Shown piece after piece: positions 1 through 5,754 of a DNA stretch of 5,754 bases. A program made the translations under genes and the position numbers. This DNA comes from Clostridia bacterium. GTDB lineage: Bacteria > Bacillota_A > Clostridia > Oscillospirales > CAG-272. The notes below the pieces were generated by a model. It ran no database searches, had not been told where the DNA came from, and saw only the letters and a program-made list of their open reading frames with translations. Numbering within the stretch: the first letter of the stretch is position 1; every line of letters begins with the position of its first letter. The DNA lies in assembly GCA_017462445.1 (NCBI GenBank), contig JAFTRB010000102.1, positions 1 through 5,754 on the forward strand, in the 5' to 3' direction.

Positions 1-12
1 CTGTTTGGTGGG

Positions 13-1404
13 TTACTTGCCCTTGGTATTTCGTTTCCTTGGCGGCTTTATTGCGTCGGCTATTCTCCTTGCCGCCAGCTCCCGCGCCTCGGCTCTTGTG
101 GGGGCGGTGGCAGTGGCTATCTTGTCTGCAAAGTGGCATTCTATGCGGAATTCCACAGCTCCGCTCTTGCCCTTCGCCTCGCCTAGATCCTTGAATGCCG
201 GTGTAGCAATATGTTGCTTTGATGCATAATTTTTTAGTACGGTGATAGCGCTATCTCCCGACGGCTTTTTCGCTTCTTGCGATGAGGAAGGCTGTACCCG
301 TGTTGAATTATTCTTTGACTTCAATTGTCCGGGTTTTGGCTCTGTGCCAACAGTTGTTTGCTTTTTAGCGCCTTTTTTGGGTGAGGTAGGCTCTTTTTTT
401 GCTGTTGACTTGGGCTCGGCCTTTGGAGCGTCCTCTTGCTTTGCCGCCAAGGGGCGCTTCTTTGCTGTTTCTTTGGCTTTCTTTTTAGGGGGCTGCTTTT
501 TTGGCTGCGCAGGCTCCTCTTTTTCAGGCTCGGTAGTTTCCTTAGGCTCGGCTTTTTTCTTAGGCTCCGGCTTTTTGGGCTCTTTCACTGCTTCCACAGA
601 CTCAGGCTTCTTTTTCGGGGGAGCCTTTTTCTTTTCCGCTTCTCTTTTGTTCTCCTCCTCGGCAATGAGTATACCGAGGGCCGATTCGGCGGCGGACGCA
701 TCTGCCAGCTTCAGGTTCTTGCCCATTCCGCGAGCTACGAGCCTCTCCCCGATATAACAGCCTCTTACATAGGTCTTCTTGTGGTCGGGGCCGTCCTCGC
801 CGAGTGTCCTGTACACCGGCTGTGGCAGCCGCCTCTTTTTGTCCGCACACCATTCCTGGAGCGCATTCTTTGCCGATTGTATCGGAGGGGCCTTGGAGAT
901 ATACTCGTTTACATCAAGCATTTTCTCCACCACCCTCATAACCTGTGGGATGCTCATTCCGCAATCGATGTAAACCGCGCCTATAATGCTCTCGAATAGA
1001 TCCTCCATTACAGATGGCTCGTTGACGATGCCAAGCTTAGCGTCGCCCTCGCCTATGTTGAGATATGCACCAAGCCCCAAGGACATCGCGCAGGCGGAAA
1101 GATTTTTCTTGTCGGAGAGCTTGGACTTGATATTTGAGAAGTCACCCTCGGTAAGATCGGTTTTTATTCCGTATGCATATCTTTCGGTGCATGCCTTCAG
1201 CATAAAGGAGATGATTGCCACACTCAACACGCCGTCACCGAAGAACTCGAGTACCTCGTTCGACTGGAGCCTCTCTCCTCCCAAAATTTTATGCTCGTTA
1301 CAGTAGCTTGTGCGGGTAAAGGCCTGGCGAAGCAAGCTTTTATCCTTAAAGGTGTAGCCGATGATTTTCTCTATTTCACCGACTCTTTTATCAAAATTCT
1401 GCAT
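13..1404 (-). CDS. rnc: Ribonuclease III with two dsRNA-binding domains joined by a long Lys/Pro/Glu-rich linker
   Basis: The product (463 residues from the ATG at 1404) is a cytoplasmic endonuclease expected to cut double-stranded RNA in rRNA precursors and structured mRNAs. The RNase III domain covers about residues 5-170. Its signature NEVLEFFGD is at 49-57, and E50, E53, D57, D135 and E138 match the metal-binding and catalytic positions of E. coli RNase III (E38, E41, D45, D114, E117), so the enzyme should be active. A canonical dsRBD follows at about 177-247, with GPDH at 205-208 and a basic-Ala-rich last helix. Residues 249-383 are a low-complexity linker of almost only K, P, E, A, T, S and Q. 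Residues 384-453 resemble a second dsRBD (TVLKNYASKQHIATPAF, then TRAEARELAARRI) that lacks the GPDH loop. Bacterial RNase III is usually about 220-250 residues, so this one is twice that. An in-frame TTG at 1476 would add 24 residues outside any domain; promoter position argues against it. The acpP-rnc-smc context usual in Firmicutes is absent upstream. Identity is very sure; the role of the extension is unknown. Confidence 0.95.
   Translation of the reverse strand: MQNFDKRVGEIEKIIGYTFKDKSLLRQAFTRTSYCNEHKILGGERLQSNEVLEFFGDGVLSVAIISFMLKACTERYAYGIKTDLTEGDFSNIKSKLSDKKNLSACAMSLGLGAYLNIGEGDAKLGIVNEPSVMEDLFESIIGAVYIDCGMSIPQVMRVVEKMLDVNEYISKAPPIQSAKNALQEWCADKKRRLPQPVYRTLGEDGPDHKKTYVRGCYIGERLVARGMGKNLKLADASAAESALGILIAEEENKREAEKKKAPPKKKPESVEAVKEPKKPEPKKKAEPKETTEPEKEEPAQPKKQPPKKKAKETAKKRPLAAKQEDAPKAEPKSTAKKEPTSPKKGAKKQTTVGTEPKPGQLKSKNNSTRVQPSSSQEAKKPSGDSAITVLKNYASKQHIATPAFKDLGEAKGKSGAVEFRIECHFADKIATATAPTRAEARELAARRIADAIKPPRKRNTKGK
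541..576 (-). repeat. 18-bp tandem repeat inside the rnc linker
   Basis: Two adjacent 18-bp units, differing by small changes, encode KKPEPK followed by KKAEPK (residues 277-288). The surrounding linker has looser variations of the same Lys/Pro/Glu pattern. In-frame slippage of such units could explain how the linker grew and predicts length differences between strains. Confidence 0.6.
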
Positions 1405-1408
1405 TTTT

Positions 1409-1414
1409 CCTCTT
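1409..1414 (-). promoter_or_regulatory. Ribosome-binding site deciding the rnc start
   Basis: On the minus strand AAGAGG lies 4 nt before the ATG at 1404-1402. A second AAGAGG (1489-1484) lies 7 nt before the alternative TTG at 1476, but it falls between the -10 box and the predicted transcription start, so it should be largely missing from the mRNA. The ATG also places the RNase III domain at the normal distance from the N terminus. Confidence 0.7.
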
Positions 1415-1462
1415 TCCGTCAGACGGTATCGCTTCAGTACAGTATAGAACGGTGCGGAAGAG
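1410..1462 (-). promoter_or_regulatory. Possible SD-sequestering leader structure of rnc
   Basis: In the rnc leader RNA, CUCUUCCG (1462-1455) can pair with CGGAAAGAG (1418-1410), giving eight base pairs with one bulged A. The 3' arm contains most of the Shine-Dalgarno sequence. A small alternative hairpin, CCGU-CUG-ACGG (1426-1416), uses part of the same 3' arm, so the two folds exclude each other and the small one leaves the SD free. The pairing was found by eye; no folding energy or conservation was computed. Autoregulation through leader cleavage is known for E. coli rnc, but the link here is inference. Confidence 0.3.
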
Positions 1463-1490
1463 ATAAAGCCCGACAATTTAATACCTCTTG

Positions 1491-1519
1491 ATTATACACC
1501 ATTTTTTCCCATATGTCAA
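1491..1519 (-). promoter_or_regulatory. Consensus sigma-A promoter of the RNase III gene
   Basis: Read on the minus strand, TTGACA (1519-1514) and TATAAT (1496-1491) are both perfect consensus hexamers, separated by exactly 17 bp. The expected transcription start is near 1484, giving a leader of about 80 nt before the ATG at 1404. This is a housekeeping-type, probably strong promoter. It indicates that rnc is transcribed independently here rather than from an upstream gene. Confidence 0.88.
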
Positions 1520-1568
1520 CTATGTTGCCTGGGCGCCGTCCATTTTCTTTTTTGTCCGTGACACGCCG

Positions 1569-1592
1569 CTTTTTCCCGGGCTTTTTCCCGGG
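1569..1592. repeat. 12-bp tandem direct repeat with CCCGGG cores
   Basis: The unit CTTTTTCCCGGG occurs twice without a gap (1569-1580 and 1581-1592), and the following CTT... begins a third copy that breaks off. Each unit ends in the self-complementary CCCGGG. The repeat ends 13 bp upstream of the -35 box of the polysaccharide promoter and lies on the far side of the rnc promoter. This is a plausible place for an activator or repressor site, but no known operator is recognised. Confidence 0.5.
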
Positions 1593-1605
1593 CTTCAAAT
1601 TGTTG

Positions 1606-1634
1606 TTGACAAAAATACATTTTGGTGCTATTAT
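1606..1634 (+). promoter_or_regulatory. Promoter of the polysaccharide operon
   Basis: A perfect TTGACA (1606-1611) is followed by 17 bp and TATTAT (1629-1634), a five-of-six match to TATAAT. The TGC at 1626-1628 directly before it makes an extended -10. The predicted start is near 1641, giving a leader of about 46 nt. A perfect TATAAT also occurs at 1634-1639, but it would need a 22-bp spacer, so it is a weaker candidate. Confidence 0.82.
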
Positions 1635-1676
1635 ATAATAGTATATATATGCGCAAAATTAATTTGATTTGTTCGT

Positions 1677-1682
1677 AGGAGG
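1677..1682 (+). promoter_or_regulatory. Ribosome-binding site deciding the start of the fused transferase
   Basis: A full AGGAGG stands 4 nt before the ATG at 1687. The open frame could be extended to a TTG at 1669, but that version would translate through the SD itself and has no good SD of its own, so 1687 is preferred. The spacing is at the short end of the usual range. Confidence 0.8.
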
Positions 1683-1686
1683 ACGC

Positions 1687-4341
1687 ATGCGTAACGATAA
1701 CAATCGCGGCTTTGGCGTAATCTTTGAGAATGCAATAGATATTCTTCTTAACCTTGTTGCTCTGATGATGGCATATCTCCTCGCCACACCGATAATCCAG
1801 CCGACAAATATTTTACCCGACTCGCCGAGGCTTATGACCACGGTCTTTGTCGTTGTGGTGCTTCAGTCGCTGGTGTTCCTTGCATTTAATGTGTACAAGC
1901 CTATTCCCTTTATCAAGACAGGGCAGGCGCTGACCGCAATATTCAAGGTCAACCTGATATATTATCTGATAGTTGAAACCTTCATAGCGCTGATGTTTGA
2001 TTCACAGGACACGCATTTTGTCCTGCTTTGGATGCTGTTCTCCGCCATTCTCTCAACGGCAATTCTCCTTTTCAAGAAGAGGATGATAATAAGATTTATC
2101 AAATTCTTCCGCCGCGGTCAGTATAACCTCAGGCGAGCTATCATCGTCGGTGATAATACCGCCTCAGCCCAGGACTTCCTGCGGCAGGTTTCCGACGATA
2201 CCGCAAGCGGTATGATGGTAATCGGCTATGTGGGTGACAAGATCTCTCCCGAGGAGGTTGCCTGCCCGAAGCTTGGCGCCTTCAAGGAGCTTGCCGCAAT
2301 TCTGGACGAGCATAAGCCCACCGATGTTATCTTTGCGATTGACGCCTACGATAAAAGGCACCTTATTCGCCTTGTCAACCTCTGCGATGACAGATGTATC
2401 AAGGTTTATTTCCTTCCCGTTATTTACGGATTCTTCAAGTCGGCAAGGCAGATTGAGCCCATAGGCTCTCTTCCGATTATAAATGCGCACTCGACACCCC
2501 TTGATAACCGCTTCAACGCTTTCCTCAAGAGGCTGGTGGATATTCTTGGCTCGCTTGCCCTGATAATTCTCACCTCGCCGATAATGCTTGTCGCCGCCAT
2601 AGGAGTAAAGATTTCCTCTCCCGGCCCGATACTTTTCAAGCAGACCAGAGTGGGGAAGATGGGCAAGCCCTTCTCAATGTACAAATTCCGCTCGATGCGT
2701 GTAAATGTAGAGTCGGATGAAGCGTGGAGCAACGAGGAGGATTCGAGAAAAACGAAGTTTGGCGCTTTTATCCGCAAGACCTCCATTGATGAATTGCCCC
2801 AGCTCTTCAATGTTCTCTTCGGTAGCATGTCCCTCGTCGGACCTCGCCCCGAGATACCGCATTTTGTCGAGTATTTCAAGGAACGTATACCGCTTTATAT
2901 GGTCAAGCACTATGTAAAGCCGGGAATGACCGGGCTTGCTCAGATAAGAGGACTGCGCGGTGACACCTCCATAGAGGACAGGATTCACGCGGATATCGAG
3001 TATATCGAAAACTGGTCGCTCGGTATGGATATCATGATTTTGCTCAAGACTCCCTTTAAGGCGATAAACAAGGCGGAAAAATATGTAGCACCCGAGGAGG
3101 ATGAAGGAATGGAAGCGAACAACGCGCCCGAGGTCGGGACAGAGACCGAAGCGGAGACGGTGGCGGTGGATGCCCCGGAGGAAACGAACGCCCCTACACC
3201 CGAGGAGCTGTGCGAGCTTGTCGCAGAGGACTCGGGAGCGAAGGAGGGCGGACTCCGCATACTCTATTGCGCTTCTGTTATAAGCCATATCAACAATTTC
3301 CATCTTCCCTACATCGAGCGCCTTCGCAGCGAGGGACACACGGTTAAAATAATGGCGCGCGGAGATGGGGCGGACTACAATGTTCCCTTTGAGAAGAAGT
3401 TCTTCTCGGCGGCAAACGGCGCCTGCAGAGCAGAGATAAAGAAGATTATTGAGAGGGAAAAATTCGATGTAATTATCCTGAATACCTCTCTTGCCGCCTT
3501 CCATATCAGATTTGCCCTTCCCAAGAAGGATAGACCCCGTGTTATCAATATCGTTCACGGCTATCTGTTCTCCGAGAATACCGGCTTTATTAAGCGTACG
3601 CTGCTGCTTATGGTGGAGAAGCTGGTTGCCTCGCGCACAGATGCAATCATCGTAATGAACGAGGATGACCGCAAAATTGCCGAAAAGAATAAGCTTTGCC
3701 TCGGCAAGGTCTACAACTCCCACGGAATGGGAGCGTCTGTCCGTGAGATCAAGTCGCAGCCTGCCGCTCTTCGTCGCGAGCTGCTCTGCCAGGACAGGTT
3801 TGTTATGGCATTTGTCGGCGAGCTTTCGGGCAGAAAAAATCAGGCGTTTCTTATCAAGGCGCTCAACGATGTTAAGGAAAAAATCCCGAATGCCGTTTTG
3901 TGGCTGGTAGGCGATGGCACCGAGCGCGAGAAGCTGGAGGGGCTGGCAGGAGAGATTGATCTATCCAGCTCGGTATTCTTCCTCGGTCAAAGAGAGGATG
4001 CCTGTGATCTTATGCGAGCCTGTGACCTTTATGTCAGCGCCAGTATGATTGAGGGAATGCCCTTCAATATCATCGAGGCTATGGGCTGTGGCAAGACGGT
4101 TCTTGCCTCCCGTGTAAAGGGACACACCGATCTGATAGAGGAGGGTGTGACAGGCTTTATGTTCAAATACGGCAATACCCGTGAGTTCGTGGAAAAGGTA
4201 GTCGGTATCCACGAGGGCAGACTTAAGGTAGATTCGGGGGATGTTCTGGACCGCTATGCAATGTATGCCAACGAGAGGGTATTTGACGAGACCTATAAGG
4301 TTATAAAGGAGACTATATTCGATGAGCAATGCGCAGAGTAA
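1687..4341 (+). CDS. Fused polyprenyl-phosphate sugar-1-phosphate transferase and GT4 glycosyltransferase
   Basis: This 884-residue membrane protein should start and extend a lipid-linked sugar repeat for capsule or exopolysaccharide. Residues 11-130 hold about four membrane helices. Residues 145-275 form a Rossmann-like domain as in WbaP/WcaJ proteins. Residues 278-460 are a bacterial sugar transferase (phosphoglycosyl transferase) domain: a membrane helix broken at Ser297-Pro298, SPGP at 311-314, KFRSM at 333-337, the catalytic Asp368-Glu369 in DELPQ, VGPRPE at 384-389 and KPGMTGLAQ at 411-419. This half alone matches the usual full length of such enzymes. An acidic Glu/Ala/Thr/Pro linker spans about 463-520. 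Residues 522-880 are a GT-B, GT4-type transferase, EpsD-like at its start (NFHLPY, 537-542), with the E-x7-E motif at Glu789/Glu797. The first half would attach a hexose-1-phosphate to undecaprenyl phosphate at the inner face; the second would add a sugar from a nucleotide donor. The sugars cannot be told from sequence. The frame is unbroken, so this is a genuine fusion unless the linker carries an internal start. Confidence 0.93.
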   Translation: MRNDNNRGFGVIFENAIDILLNLVALMMAYLLATPIIQPTNILPDSPRLMTTVFVVVVLQSLVFLAFNVYKPIPFIKTGQALTAIFKVNLIYYLIVETFIALMFDSQDTHFVLLWMLFSAILSTAILLFKKRMIIRFIKFFRRGQYNLRRAIIVGDNTASAQDFLRQVSDDTASGMMVIGYVGDKISPEEVACPKLGAFKELAAILDEHKPTDVIFAIDAYDKRHLIRLVNLCDDRCIKVYFLPVIYGFFKSARQIEPIGSLPIINAHSTPLDNRFNAFLKRLVDILGSLALIILTSPIMLVAAIGVKISSPGPILFKQTRVGKMGKPFSMYKFRSMRVNVESDEAWSNEEDSRKTKFGAFIRKTSIDELPQLFNVLFGSMSLVGPRPEIPHFVEYFKERIPLYMVKHYVKPGMTGLAQIRGLRGDTSIEDRIHADIEYIENWSLGMDIMILLKTPFKAINKAEKYVAPEEDEGMEANNAPEVGTETEAETVAVDAPEETNAPTPEELCELVAEDSGAKEGGLRILYCASVISHINNFHLPYIERLRSEGHTVKIMARGDGADYNVPFEKKFFSAANGACRAEIKKIIEREKFDVIILNTSLAAFHIRFALPKKDRPRVINIVHGYLFSENTGFIKRTLLLMVEKLVASRTDAIIVMNEDDRKIAEKNKLCLGKVYNSHGMGASVREIKSQPAALRRELLCQDRFVMAFVGELSGRKNQAFLIKALNDVKEKIPNAVLWLVGDGTEREKLEGLAGEIDLSSSVFFLGQREDACDLMRACDLYVSASMIEGMPFNIIEAMGCGKTVLASRVKGHTDLIEEGVTGFMFKYGNTREFVEKVVGIHEGRLKVDSGDVLDRYAMYANERVFDETYKVIKETIFDEQCAE
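3095..3111 (+). promoter_or_regulatory. Possible internal translation start for a free GT4 protein
   Basis: AGGAGG (3095-3100) is followed after 8 nt by an in-frame ATG (3109-3111, Met475), exactly at the acidic linker between the two enzymes. Initiation here would give a soluble GT4 protein of about 410 residues. The motif could equally be a chance result of adjacent Glu codons (GAG GAG GAT). Confidence 0.3.
4306..4311 (+). promoter_or_regulatory. Ribosome-binding site of the polymerase/ligase gene inside the preceding gene
   Basis: AAGGAG lies 10 nt before the ATG at 4322, within the end of the upstream coding sequence. The downstream gene starts 20 nt before the upstream stop ends, in another frame. 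This overlap suggests coupled translation and one shared transcript. Confidence 0.65.
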
Positions 4342-5731
4342 GGCAGGGAATGAGGGACTCCTCTGTCGTCTTGAGTCCTTCTTTATGGGCAGAGTCTATC
4401 CTGTGATAGTATGCCTTCTGGTGCTTGTTGGTCATGTTTTGGGAATTGAGCTTTGGCTCAGCATTCCGAATGTACTGCTTCTTGCCCTGGCGCTTTATGT
4501 TTCGCACAGCGTCCGTCCCTTTATCGTCTTTGCCTGCACCTTCATCTTTTCGGTGTCGGTGCAGAACGGACCGGGCACGCCCTCCTATTCGGATTACTAT
4601 TTTACGGGATACAGGCTCCCCATAGTAATAATACTGTTTGCGATAATATTCGGCTCTATGGCATTCTTCGCCGTAAAGAATAAAATTTTCAGAGGGATCA
4701 GTCTTACAAGGACTCCGCTTCTTCTGCCGCTGTTGGTCCTGTCTGCCGCCTTTTTGCTCAACGGTGCATTCTCGGCATCGTGGGATGCGGCAGACCTGCT
4801 CATGGGTGTCGGGGAAGCGCTGATATACACTGTGCTTTTTCTCTTCTTCTATTTCGGCATCAGGGGAGAGAGACGCGAGGAGCTTATTGACTACTTCATA
4901 TATGTCAGCGCTCTTATCGCTATCATGCTGATACTCCAATGCGGAGCGCTCCTTGTTACCTCTGACGGAATAATCAAGGATGGGAGCATAGTCAAGGAGG
5001 ATGTCCTGCTTGGCTGGGGCATCTGGAATACCGTCGGTGGATGCCTGGCAGTGCTTATTCCCGTGCTTTTCCTTGGCTATATGCAGAAGAAGAACGGCTG
5101 GCTCTATATTCTCTTGGCTCTCGCGACGCTTGCCACCGCCGCCCTGACACAGTCGCGCAACGCCATTCTCTTTGGCGGAATAGTATTTGTTATCTGCCTT
5201 GTTATCTCGCTTGCCGTGGGCAAAAGAAGGCTTGAGTCGGTTGTTCTCCTTGGCGGATTACTCGTGCTTGCCGGGCTTGGTGATGCGATACTTGGCGGCA
5301 GGCTGTCCGGGCTTTTGGCGGATGTGCTTTCCCGCGGCTTTGCCGACAATGGCAGATTCGAGCTTTGGCGGGAGGGAATCGATGCCTTCCTGTCCGCGCC
5401 GATTTTTGGCAGCGGCTTCTTCACCACCGTATCCGATAGCGCGGAGTTCTTCCCCTGGATGGCTCACCAGACCTTTGTACAGCTTCTTGCCTCGATGGGT
5501 ATTTTCGGACTGCTCGCCTATCTTTACTACCGGGTGATGACTGTCGTTCCGCTTATCCGTCGACCGAGGCTTGACACTGTGATGCTCGCCCTTTCCGTGG
5601 GAGTCCTGCTTGCGGAAAGCCTGCTTGACAACTTCATATTCTACTTCATTCCCGTGATATACTATTCGATAGCCCTTGCCATTATCCACCGCGATAGCTG
5701 GGAGGATACATCGGCACCCGTGTTGCATTAA
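4322..5731 (+). CDS. O-antigen ligase/polymerase-family (Wzy/WaaL-like) membrane protein
   Basis: This 469-residue protein has roughly 11-13 hydrophobic segments from residue 25 to 456 and no cleavable signal peptide. It shows the layout of the O-antigen ligase/Wzy superfamily: TQSRNA at 276-281 starting a late helix, a large extracytoplasmic loop at about 325-383 containing GRFELWREGIDAFLSAPIFGSGF (344-366), and AHQTFVQLLASMG (381-393) leading into the next helix. Arg345 and His382 are candidates for the conserved loop Arg and His of the family. In a Gram-positive host without lipopolysaccharide it is more likely a Wzy-type repeat polymerase, or a ligase attaching polymer to wall or teichoic acid, than a WaaL ligase; sequence alone does not separate these. 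It overlaps the fused transferase gene by 20 bp and should be its operon partner, using the lipid-linked repeat that enzyme begins. Sequence motifs are clear, but overall identity in this superfamily is low, so the exact activity is uncertain. Confidence 0.88.
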   Translation: MSNAQSKAGNEGLLCRLESFFMGRVYPVIVCLLVLVGHVLGIELWLSIPNVLLLALALYVSHSVRPFIVFACTFIFSVSVQNGPGTPSYSDYYFTGYRLPIVIILFAIIFGSMAFFAVKNKIFRGISLTRTPLLLPLLVLSAAFLLNGAFSASWDAADLLMGVGEALIYTVLFLFFYFGIRGERREELIDYFIYVSALIAIMLILQCGALLVTSDGIIKDGSIVKEDVLLGWGIWNTVGGCLAVLIPVLFLGYMQKKNGWLYILLALATLATAALTQSRNAILFGGIVFVICLVISLAVGKRRLESVVLLGGLLVLAGLGDAILGGRLSGLLADVLSRGFADNGRFELWREGIDAFLSAPIFGSGFFTTVSDSAEFFPWMAHQTFVQLLASMGIFGLLAYLYYRVMTVVPLIRRPRLDTVMLALSVGVLLAESLLDNFIFYFIPVIYYSIALAIIHRDSWEDTSAPVLH

Positions 5732-5754
5732 ATCAAAGTTAAAGCAAATAATTA

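Noticed and set aside
1..12. rnc terminator
   Set aside because: Only 12 bases follow the stop codon in the window, so nothing can be judged.
242..999. Long plus-strand open frames opposite the RNase III linker, rich in Phe, Leu, Gly and Ser
   Set aside because: They mirror the Lys/Glu/Pro codons of the real gene, have no SD support and show no recognisable domain.
1568..1600. CCCGGG repeats as a rho-independent terminator
   Set aside because: They lie between two divergent promoters where no transcript needs to end, and the arms form a direct repeat rather than a stem followed by a U-tract.
1634..1639. Perfect TATAAT as the -10 of the rightward promoter
   Set aside because: It would need a 22-bp spacer to the only good -35; the overlapping extended TATTAT with 17 bp fits better.
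1669..1686. TTG start extending the fused transferase by six residues
   Set aside because: The extension would encode the SD of the downstream ATG and has no SD of its own.
2674..3723. 349-codon minus-strand open frame opposite the fused transferase
   Set aside because: The plus-strand frame carries clear catalytic motifs across the same bases; the antisense product has no recognisable fold and its length follows from codon bias.
4313..4939. 208-codon minus-strand open frame opposite the polymerase gene
   Set aside because: Charged, featureless product lying antisense to a well-supported membrane protein; no promoter or SD seen.
5732..5754. Terminator or next gene start after the polymerase gene
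   Set aside because: Only 23 AT-rich bases remain, with no hairpin, U-tract or start codon with SD.

Overview
The window looks like a piece of a Gram-positive, Clostridia-like chromosome. This is an inference from strong AGGAGG/AAGAGG ribosome-binding sites, near-consensus housekeeping promoters, a moderate base composition and an EpsD-like glycosyltransferase. Nothing in the window (16S, tRNA, markers) fixes the taxon more closely. Three genes fill almost all of it, in a divergent layout.

Left arm (minus strand, 13-1404): a ribonuclease III gene. The protein has an intact catalytic domain and a normal double-stranded-RNA-binding domain (dsRBD). It then continues into a roughly 135-residue Lys/Pro/Glu/Ala linker and a second, divergent dsRBD. 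The whole protein is about twice the length of a usual RNase III.

Divergent intergenic region (about 1405-1686): two back-to-back promoters, each with a perfect TTGACA -35 and a 17-bp spacer. The rnc promoter also has a perfect TATAAT. Its position means that the SD-like motif in front of the longer TTG-started reading frame would largely not be transcribed, so the ATG at 1404 is the likelier start. The roughly 80-nt rnc leader can fold so as to hide its own SD. A 12-bp tandem repeat with CCCGGG palindromes sits just upstream of the rightward -35.

Right arm (plus strand, 1687-5731): two overlapping genes of a surface polysaccharide (capsule/exopolysaccharide) operon. The first encodes one 884-residue chain that joins a WbaP/WcaJ-type phosphoglycosyl transferase (membrane bundle, Rossmann-like domain and catalytic domain) to a complete GT4 glycosyltransferase through an acidic linker. 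The second encodes a multi-pass O-antigen ligase/polymerase-family membrane protein. Together they would load the first sugar on the lipid carrier, add a later sugar, and then polymerise or transfer the finished repeat. The flippase and other glycosyltransferases are not in the window and may lie to the right.

I see no tRNA, rRNA, CRISPR array, insertion sequence or phage feature. The most unusual items are the two-dsRBD RNase III with its long basic linker, the phosphoglycosyl transferase-GT4 fusion, and a well-spaced internal AGGAGG-ATG exactly at the fusion linker.
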